Below are positions 4,359 through 9,522 of a stretch of 9,522 nucleotides of DNA, in pieces. Both the position numbers and the translations under genes were made by a program. Each line of letters opens with the position of its first letter. Position 1 is the stretch's first letter. Source of the DNA: JABFXC01 sp035551575 (GTDB lineage Bacteria; Gemmatimonadota; Gemmatimonadetes; Gemmatimonadales; Gemmatimonadaceae); the NCBI GenBank assembly GCA_035551575.1, contig DASZNJ010000085.1, forward strand, positions 1 to 9,522, in the 5' to 3' direction. The notes under the pieces were generated by a model, which saw only the letters and a list, made by a program, of their open reading frames with translations, was not told the DNA's origin and did no database searches.

Positions 4359-7229
4359 ATGATTCGCACGTCGCTGCCGCCGCTCGTCGCTGCCGTGGTC
4401 TCGTTGTCGATCGCCGTGCCGGTGGCGGCGCAGCATGCGGTCGATCCGGATTCGATTCGCGATGACCGGAACTTCTCGTTCTACGCGCGCGGGCCGTATC
4501 GCCCGGGAATCCCGAGACCGGAGGCGATACTCGGCTACAGCGTCGGCGAGATGAACACCCAGTTCGGGCAGCAGGAGAAGGTGCTGCTCGCGATCGCCGA
4601 TGCGGCGAAGGACCGGGTGCGCGTCGAGGAGATCGGGTCGAGCTACGAGCGGCGGACGATGCGGCTCTACCTCGTCTCGTCGCCGGAGAACATCGCGCGG
4701 CTCGACGCGATCCGGCAGGATCTCGACCGACTCGCCGACCCGCGTGGGGCGGCGCAGTCGGAGCTCGACGCGATCGCGGCGCGGACGCCGGCGGTGGTGA
4801 TGATCAACGAGAGCGTGCACGGGAACGAATCGCCGGGGTTCGAGGCGGGGATGCAGACGCTGTATCAGCTCGCGGCGAGCACCGAGCCGGCGACGCTCGA
4901 GATGCTGAAGAACACCCTCGTCATCCTCAACCCGAGCACGAACCCGGACGGGCACGAGCGGTTCACCGTCTGGTACAACTCGATCGGCGTCGGCAGTCCC
5001 GATCCGTTCTCGATGGAGAAGGACGAGCCGTGGAGCATCCAGGGGCGGTTCAATCACTACCGCTTCGACATGAACCGCGACGTGATGACGACGACGCAGC
5101 GCGAGCCGCAGGCGCTCGTCCGGGCGATGCTGCGCTGGCACCCGATGGTCGCGATCGACCAGCACGGACAGGTCGGCACCTACTTCTTCCCGCCGACCGC
5201 GGCGCAGCTGAACCAGAACTTCGGAAAGAACTTCTCCGACTGGATGGAGGTGTACGGGAAGGCGAATGCCGCCGCGTTCGACAAGTACGGGTGGATGTAC
5301 TACTCGCGCGACATCTTCGACTTCTTCGGCCCGTTCTACTGGGACAGCTGGCCCTCGCTCACCGGCGCGATCGGGATGACCTACGAGACCGACGGCGGCG
5401 GGTGGAAGGGAATTCTCTGGCGGCGCGACGACGGGTCGATCGTCTCCTTCCGCGACGGGATCGCCAAGCACTACACGACGGCGCTCGCCACGATCGAGAC
5501 GACCGCCGCCCGGCACGCCGACCGCGTGCGCGACTACCTCGCTTTCCGGCAGCAGGCGATCGCCGCCGGTCGCACGGGGACGATGAAGCGCGTCGTCCTC
5601 GTGCCGGGGCGCGACCCCGGGCGCGCCGCCGAGCTGGTGGCGACGCTGCTGCGGAGCGGGATCGAGGTCCGGCGCGCGAAGAGCGGTTTCTCGTCGTCCA
5701 CGGCGCATGCCTACGCCGACGACGCGACCGGCGCGCGGCGGTTCGACGCGGGCGCCTATGTCATCGACCTCGCCCAGCCGCAGGGGCGCGCGGCGAAGGC
5801 GGTGCTCGAGCCTGACGCCGGCTTCGACTCGGCGTTCGTGCGGGCGCAGCTCGCGCGCTACCAGCGGAACATCCGGCGCGGAGCGAACGCGTCGCGCGAG
5901 GGCTACGAGTTCTACGACGTCACCGCCTGGTCGCTTCCCGTCACCTTCGGCGTCGAGGCCTACTGGACGGAGGACGCGCCCAACGTCGACGGCGACCTGC
6001 TCCAGCTCCCGGCCGAGGAGCCGGCGCTGCCGCAGGCGCAGCAGACGGCGCGGCGGATCGGCGGCGAGCTGCTCCCGGTGGACATCACCCGCGGCGTCGT
6101 CAGCGGTTCGCATCCGCAGTCAGCCTACGTCTTCAGCCCGGCGCGGAACGGGGCGTCGCGCCTCGCCTGGCAGCTGCTCGCCGAGGGGTATCGCGTGAGC
6201 GTGGCGACGCAGCCGGTGGAGGCGGACGGGCGGACGTGGGAGCGTGGTACGTACATCGTACGTACGGCGCGGAACGACACGACTATCCACCGCCGCATCG
6301 ACGCACTCGCCCGCGACGCCGGTGTCGACGTCACCGGGGTGAGCAGCGCGTTCAGCGTCCGCCAGCAGTACGGGATCGGATCGGAGAACGTGATCGACCT
6401 GAAGACGCCGCGGATCGCGCTCGTCGGCGACGAGGGGGTGAGCCAGACGAGCTACGGGGCTATCTGGTGGAGCTTCGAGCGGCGCTACGGGGTCCGGTTC
6501 ACCCCGGTGTCGGTGCGCTGGCTGAGCTCCGGCGACCTGTCGGCGTTCAACGTCATCATCATCCCCGACGCGTCGAGCGGCGCGCTCAACCGGACGTTAG
6601 GCAAGGACGGCGCCGACCGCATCCGTGCCTGGATGCAGGCCGGGGGGACGCTCGTCACGATGGGCGGCGCCTCGGAGTGGGCAGCGCGCGACAACGTGAA
6701 CCTGACCAGCTCACGGCTCGTCGGCGCCGGCGCCGACCGCGACACCACCGGCATTCCCCCGGCGACGATCGACACCGCGACGGCGAAGGCGCGGGCGCGC
6801 GAGAAGGCGAGCGACAAGTCGCAGGACGTGGACGACCTGCTGGCGACGACCAGTCCGAGCGCGTCCAACGCGAGGCCGATCGAGCTGGCGGGGAGCCACT
6901 TCGACGTCGTCCTCGACCGGACGCACTGGCTGACCGGCGGCTACGACAAGCCGCGCCTGACGGTGATGATGTCCGGCAGCAGCTTCTTCAAGCTGTCGAA
7001 GGAGGGCTCGAACGTCGCGGTGTTCGCGCCGACGGGGAAGCTCTATCGCGCCGGGTTCACCTGGCCGAACAACACCGAGCGGCTGCTCCGCGGGACGGCG
7101 TTCCTGATCGAGGAGCCGGTGGGCGGCGGGCACCTCGTGCTGTTCGCGAACGATCCGATGTTTCGCGGGTGGTGGCGGGCGCTCGACCGGCTGGTGCTCA
7201 ACGCCGTCGTACTCGGGCCGGCATTCTGA
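4359..7229 (+). CDS. Secreted M14-family zinc carboxypeptidase-like protein with C-terminal amidotransferase-like domain
   Basis: This 956-residue protein starts with a signal peptide (hydrophobic core about 8-22, likely cut after PVAA at 21-24), so it acts outside the cytoplasmic membrane. The M14 metallopeptidase domain covers about 55-390. Zinc ligands are readable as His154 and Glu157 in 'SVHGNESP' (HxxE) and His269 in 'AIDQHG'; Asn239-Arg240 in 'FDMNRD' fits the substrate-carboxylate site; Glu343 in 'TYETDGG' fits the catalytic glutamate. All key residues are present, so peptidase activity is likely. The C-terminal half includes a class I glutamine-amidotransferase-like fold at about 684-772, seen in other large M14 proteins. 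I find no cysteine in the whole protein, so this domain cannot have the usual nucleophile. The start has no Shine-Dalgarno sequence; a pyrimidine tract precedes it, but the signal peptide supports it. The gene stands alone, with 800 bp upstream and a tandem repeat downstream. A single TTA codon, the only TTA trinucleotide I found in the gene, lies in a CGTTAGGC motif. The substrate is unknown. Confidence 0.9.
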   Translation: MIRTSLPPLVAAVVSLSIAVPVAAQHAVDPDSIRDDRNFSFYARGPYRPGIPRPEAILGYSVGEMNTQFGQQEKVLLAIADAAKDRVRVEEIGSSYERRTMRLYLVSSPENIARLDAIRQDLDRLADPRGAAQSELDAIAARTPAVVMINESVHGNESPGFEAGMQTLYQLAASTEPATLEMLKNTLVILNPSTNPDGHERFTVWYNSIGVGSPDPFSMEKDEPWSIQGRFNHYRFDMNRDVMTTTQREPQALVRAMLRWHPMVAIDQHGQVGTYFFPPTAAQLNQNFGKNFSDWMEVYGKANAAAFDKYGWMYYSRDIFDFFGPFYWDSWPSLTGAIGMTYETDGGGWKGILWRRDDGSIVSFRDGIAKHYTTALATIETTAARHADRVRDYLAFRQQAIAAGRTGTMKRVVLVPGRDPGRAAELVATLLRSGIEVRRAKSGFSSSTAHAYADDATGARRFDAGAYVIDLAQPQGRAAKAVLEPDAGFDSAFVRAQLARYQRNIRRGANASREGYEFYDVTAWSLPVTFGVEAYWTEDAPNVDGDLLQLPAEEPALPQAQQTARRIGGELLPVDITRGVVSGSHPQSAYVFSPARNGASRLAWQLLAEGYRVSVATQPVEADGRTWERGTYIVRTARNDTTIHRRIDALARDAGVDVTGVSSAFSVRQQYGIGSENVIDLKTPRIALVGDEGVSQTSYGAIWWSFERRYGVRFTPVSVRWLSSGDLSAFNVIIIPDASSGALNRTLGKDGADRIRAWMQAGGTLVTMGGASEWAARDNVNLTSSRLVGAGADRDTTGIPPATIDTATAKARAREKASDKSQDVDDLLATTSPSASNARPIELAGSHFDVVLDRTHWLTGGYDKPRLTVMMSGSSFFKLSKEGSNVAVFAPTGKLYRAGFTWPNNTERLLRGTAFLIEEPVGGGHLVLFANDPMFRGWWRALDRLVLNAVVLGPAF
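6595..6602 (+). repeat. Copy of the recurring octamer CGTTAGGC inside the peptidase gene
   Basis: The octamer encodes part of Thr-Leu-Gly with codons ACG TTA GGC. Other copies are at 142-149, 3810-3817 and, on the minus strand, 1711-1718 inside kup; 965-971 carries the heptamer CGTTAGG followed by A. Both copies inside genes use leucine codons (TTA, CTA) that these GC-rich genes otherwise avoid. Confidence 0.55.
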
Positions 7230-7233
7230 CGGC

Positions 7234-7405
7234 GAGTAGGGACGAGTGAGGTGTGAGGGTTCTCCGAGCAGGGACGAGTGAGGGTTCTCCGAGTAGAGAC
7301 GAGTGAGGGTTCTCCGAGCAGGGACGAGTGAGGGTTGTCCGACTAGAGACGAGTGTGCGTTCTCCGAGCAGGGACGAGTGAGAGTTCTCCGAGCAGTGAG
7401 GCGTG
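7234..7405. repeat. Tandem repeat array, 25-bp unit with 50-bp higher-order period
   Basis: Six full units and one partial unit follow the peptidase stop by five bases. Each unit begins GAGCAGGGAC or GAGTAGAGAC, continues with GAGTGAGGGT and ends TTCTCC-like. Units: 7234-7265 (with a 7-base insertion), 7266-7290, 7291-7315, 7316-7340, 7341-7365, 7366-7390, then a decaying unit to about 7405. Units at 7266, 7316 and 7366 have GAGCAGGGAC; those at 7291 and 7341 have GA(G/C)TAGAGAC, which gives an alternating A-B pattern. The array is noncoding as far as can be seen. Its position between convergent genes fits a variable-number tandem repeat; a binding-site array is possible but unproven. Confidence 0.92.
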
Positions 7406-7426
7406 AAAAAGCAAAGCCTGGGAGCT

Positions 7427-7462
7427 CAACGGGCAGCGTCGCGTGAGCGGCGCTGCCCGTTG
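7427..7462. terminator. Strong hairpin between convergent genes, probable bidirectional terminator
   Basis: CAACGGGCAGCG (7427-7438) and CGCTGCCCGTTG (7451-7462) are exact reverse complements. Inner pairing adds about four pairs (one U-G), leaving a GUGA tetraloop of the stable GNRA type when read on the plus strand. It lies 69 bases past the stop of the minus-strand PDZ gene and about 200 bases past the stop of the plus-strand peptidase gene. On the minus strand the hairpin is followed by a T-rich stretch (complement of the A-rich run 7404-7415), though not immediately. Confidence 0.75.
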
Positions 7463-7530
7463 GGGTCCGGGGTCCTGCCGCGGCGGCGTGTCCTGTCACA
7501 CGGGCCGCGCCCCGGGCTGTTGCCTGACGT

Positions 7531-9018
7531 TCAGTAGGCGGCGAGCTGCAGGGTGAGCTGCTTGCCCTTGCGGAGGACGACCGCTTCGTGGGCAGCGTTG
7601 GCGGTGCTGATGCCGGTCTGCTTGACGCAGTCGCCGTCGAGGCTGAGGAGGACGTCGCCGGCGTGGAGAGCGGACCATGGGCCGCCCGACTCGAGGACGA
7701 GATAGCCGTCCTTGCTGGCCTCGCCGAGGTACTCGGCGAGATCGGCGGTGACCGGGGCGATGGCGAGACCGGGGATGCGGATCGTGCCGGAGCCGGTCGC
7801 TCCCCCGGCGGCTGCATTCCATGCGTCGGGGTTCCAGGTCGCGGCGATCGCCGGCGCGGTGCCGGCGAGGTTCGATGCACTGGAGACGATCGCGCGATCG
7901 GCGGCGCGCGCACGAGCAGCGGCGCGGGCTTCGGCGGCAGCGGCCCGCGATTCAGCGGCGGCGTCGGGCGCGATCTGGTCGTTCATGTCGAACGTCTGGA
8001 CGCGGGCACGGGGCGCGTAGAAGCCCGGCATGGGCGGCATGGGCGGCATGGGTGGCATGGGTGGCATGGGCGCGATCATCGCGCGTGGAGTGCCGCCGGG
8101 GAGGAACATGTCGCCGTCAGGTGTCCAGATCATCGGGGCGCTGCCCATGCGGAAGCGGCGGCTCTGCGCCTTGTACAACTCGCTCGCCTTCGCCGCCGTC
8201 ACCTGCACCGTCTTCGTCTGCCCGCCGCTCCAGACGCGAAGCTCGACCTTGTCGCCCGGCTTCACCGCCCGCATCGCGCGCTGGAAGCGCGAGACCATCG
8301 CGCCGCTCACCCAGTCGTCCCCGGCGTCGTCGTGCCGGACGCGGACGTCGGTCCCGTTCACCGAGATGACCCGGTCGCCCTCGACCAGCCCCGCCTTCTC
8401 GGCGGGTCCGTCTTCGTGAAGCGAGGCGATGAGGACGCCGAGGGTGTCGCGCTTCGAGCCGGTGGCCGAGAGCTCGAGGCCGAGCACCGCGCGGTCGTCG
8501 AGGTCGCCGCGACGCATGCGCACCGGCATGAGGCTGTCGGGGGACACCGTTTTCACCTTCACGTTCTTCCACTGGCCATCGGCGTAGACGCGGAGCTCGA
8601 CGTCGGTGCCCGGCTCGACCTTCCCCAGTTCGCGGGTGAGGCGGCGCGCGGTGATCCCCTGCATGTCTTCCTGCCCTGCATCGGCGGCGGCGAGACGGAG
8701 GTTCACGCCGTTGATCGCAGCGATCCGGTTCCCCTCGACGATCCCCGCCTTCTCGGCGGGGCCGCCAGGGGTGACGCCGGTGACGAGGAGGCCGAGGGTG
8801 TCCCGCTCGCCGGTGGAGGAAGTGCTGACGCCGATCATCGACTTGGCGCCGAATTCGCCGCCGCGCATGAAGACGCGGACGTCAGGCGACCGCTCGATGA
8901 TCCGGTCGGCGGAGGGAGGGGGTGCCTTGTCCTTCGACTTTTTCGAGTCCTGCGCGTTGAGCAGGCTCGCCGAGGCGAGCACCGCGGCGGTGAGCAGGGG
9001 GAGGGGTGAAGCTCGCAT
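7531..9018 (-). CDS. Secreted multi-PDZ-domain protein
   Basis: This 495-residue protein has a signal peptide (residues 1-22, cut after LNA) and three PDZ-like domains, modules that usually bind C-terminal peptides. PDZ1 spans about 60-157 and PDZ2 about 178-275; they look like an internal duplication, sharing RDTLG and GPAEKAG(I/L)VEG(N/D)R(I/V). A third, more diverged PDZ-like domain is at about 415-495 (GDVLLSLDGDCV). Between PDZ2 and PDZ3 lie a Met-Pro-Pro repeat (about 317-331), an Ala/Arg-rich segment likely to be helical (about 352-376) and a Gly/Ala linker. There is no trypsin-like protease domain, so this is not HtrA/DegP; a scaffold, chaperone adaptor or protease regulator in the envelope is the best guess. 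I chose the ATG at 9016-9018 because GAGGA lies just upstream and the signal peptide begins there; in-frame upstream ATGs lack such a site. It is divergent from the small orphan gene (129 bp) and convergent with the peptidase gene. Confidence 0.85.
   Translation of the reverse strand: MRASPLPLLTAAVLASASLLNAQDSKKSKDKAPPPSADRIIERSPDVRVFMRGGEFGAKSMIGVSTSSTGERDTLGLLVTGVTPGGPAEKAGIVEGNRIAAINGVNLRLAAADAGQEDMQGITARRLTRELGKVEPGTDVELRVYADGQWKNVKVKTVSPDSLMPVRMRRGDLDDRAVLGLELSATGSKRDTLGVLIASLHEDGPAEKAGLVEGDRVISVNGTDVRVRHDDAGDDWVSGAMVSRFQRAMRAVKPGDKVELRVWSGGQTKTVQVTAAKASELYKAQSRRFRMGSAPMIWTPDGDMFLPGGTPRAMIAPMPPMPPMPPMPPMPGFYAPRARVQTFDMNDQIAPDAAAESRAAAAEARAAARARAADRAIVSSASNLAGTAPAIAATWNPDAWNAAAGGATGSGTIRIPGLAIAPVTADLAEYLGEASKDGYLVLESGGPWSALHAGDVLLSLDGDCVKQTGISTANAAHEAVVLRKGKQLTLQLAAY
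8027..8071 (-). repeat. Five 9-bp units encoding Met-Pro-Pro repeats in the PDZ gene
   Basis: On the plus strand GGCATGGG(C/T) is repeated five times without interruption; the minus-strand gene reads this as Pro-Met-Pro-Pro-Met-Pro. The units are in frame (9 bp), so a gain or loss by slippage would change the linker length without breaking the gene. The last base varies in a C, C, T, T, C order. Confidence 0.9.
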
Positions 9019-9046
9019 GGTTCCTCGAGAGAAGAAGTCCATCCAA

Positions 9047-9128
9047 TGGGTAACCCACGAGGGGTACGCCCGAATAGACACGGCGCCCGGTGGAAAAGGT
9101 TTCCGACCCGTTGAAATCCGGAAATCAG
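9047..9128. promoter_or_regulatory. Inverted and direct repeats in the divergent promoter region of the PDZ and orphan genes
   Basis: The 129 bp between the divergent starts (9019-9147) contain TGGGT-A-ACCCA (9047-9057), GGAAA-AGG-TTTCC (9092-9104) and a direct repeat, GAAATCCG then GAAATCAG (9113-9128). On the minus strand GGAAAC (9099-9104), 16 bases, then CGTGTC (9077-9082) resembles an extracytoplasmic-function sigma factor promoter. That would place the PDZ-gene transcript start roughly 50 bases before its ATG, which would suit an envelope protein. No clear promoter for the plus-strand gene was seen. Confidence 0.3.
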
Positions 9129-9147
9129 CGTCGCATTTTGGGGAGCC

Positions 9148-9498
9148 ATGTCACCATTCGACCCGAGGAGCTGGCAGCTCCGGCCGGTTGCGCCCGTGCG
9201 CCAGCTCGCGTCGGCCCGTCCCTACACGGCGGAAGCGAGCGTCCGCGAGTTCACGGACAGCAACGGGGTCCAGTGGACGGTGCGGGAGATCATCCCCGAG
9301 ATGCGCGTCACGGAGCGGCGGACGATCCTCACCCGCCCTGGCTACGAGAACGGCTGGCTCTCCTTTCGCTGCGCGGAGCTGAGCTGCCGGATCGCCCCCT
9401 ATCCGGCATCGTGGCGGACGATCTCGGAGTACGAGCTCGAGCGGTGGTGCATGAAGGCCCGCGACGCGGCGCGAGTGCGGGGGAAGAAAGGCAGCTGA
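9148..9498 (+). CDS. Small orphan protein of 116 residues
   Basis: I do not recognise a named family. The protein has no signal peptide or membrane segment and is probably cytoplasmic. The N-terminal third is Pro/Arg-rich; the core has an alternating, strand-like pattern, 'NGVQWTVREIIPEM' (39-52) and 'GWLSFRCAELSCRIAPYP' (69-86), followed by a likely helix (EYELERWCMKARDAARV, 94-110). Cys75, Cys80 and Cys101 are present, but their spacing does not form a standard zinc motif. The G-W-L-x-F, P-x-x-W, then E-L-E-R-x-C layout resembles small conserved proteins I have seen in Gemmatimonadota, from memory only. The ATG at 9148 has GGGGAG two bases upstream, closer than usual. High GC at third positions and the clear divergent promoter gap support a real gene. 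Its role is unknown. Confidence 0.72.
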   Translation: MSPFDPRSWQLRPVAPVRQLASARPYTAEASVREFTDSNGVQWTVREIIPEMRVTERRTILTRPGYENGWLSFRCAELSCRIAPYPASWRTISEYELERWCMKARDAARVRGKKGS

Positions 9499-9522
9499 TC
9501 GCTGGCGGCTGGAGAGGGGTCG

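Noticed and set aside
3800..4465. Three overlapping plus-strand frames of about 150-220 codons before the peptidase gene
   Set aside because: All three frames are open together, none has a ribosome binding site or family match, the hairpin structures explain the region better, and the longest would overlap the peptidase signal peptide.
4338..6113. A 591-codon open frame on the minus strand opposite the peptidase gene
   Set aside because: It is antisense to a gene with a clear signal peptide and zinc-site motifs. Its product is Arg/Val/His-rich with no family resemblance, as expected for a GC-rich antisense shadow.
7234..7405. CRISPR array
   Set aside because: The repeats are directly contiguous with no unique spacers, so this is a tandem repeat; no cas gene is nearby.
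7588..9009. A 473-codon plus-strand frame opposite the PDZ gene
   Set aside because: The minus-strand product has a signal peptide and PDZ repeats; the plus-strand product is a Gly/Ala/Arg/Asp mixture with no domain.

Overview
The window looks like chromosomal DNA from a high-GC, Gram-negative-type bacterium. The gene repertoire (TonB-type energy transducer, large secreted M14 peptidase, secreted multi-PDZ protein, CsbD, a small Trp/Cys-containing orphan) and the gene style resemble Gemmatimonadota. That assignment is an inference from recognition, not from a marker gene. No rRNA, tRNA, CRISPR array, transposase, integrase or phage gene was seen.

Layout: (i) 1-159, no supportable gene. (ii) 160-867, minus strand, a TonB-family protein whose ribosome binding site lies partly inside an inverted repeat. 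(iii) 1045-1251, minus strand, a CsbD-family stress protein followed by an 18-bp perfect hairpin. (iv) 1494-3557, plus strand, a Kup-type potassium transporter, divergent from csbD. (v) 3558-4358, about 800 bp with no convincing gene; its middle (about 3912-4112) is packed with abutting hairpins, including two mutually exclusive helices followed by a T run, which suggests a structured RNA or leader. (vi) 4359-7229, plus strand, a 956-residue secreted M14 zinc carboxypeptidase-like protein with a C-terminal glutamine-amidotransferase-like fold. (vii) 7234-7405, a tandem array of 25-bp units that alternate in a 50-bp pattern, then a strong hairpin at 7427-7462 between convergent genes. (viii) 7531-9018, minus strand, a secreted protein with three PDZ-like domains and a Met-Pro-Pro repeat. 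(ix) 9148-9498, plus strand, a 116-residue orphan.

The genes are mostly single transcription units in alternating orientation, so no operon or shared pathway is evident. A loose theme is the cell envelope and stress: energy transduction to outer-membrane transporters, potassium/osmotic balance, a general-stress protein, and two exported proteins.

The observations most worth following are the hairpin-dense region upstream of the peptidase gene, the recurring octamer CGTTAGGC (twice inside genes at the cost of rare leucine codons), the two-tier tandem repeat, and the hairpin over the TonB-gene ribosome binding site. None is proven to be a new system.
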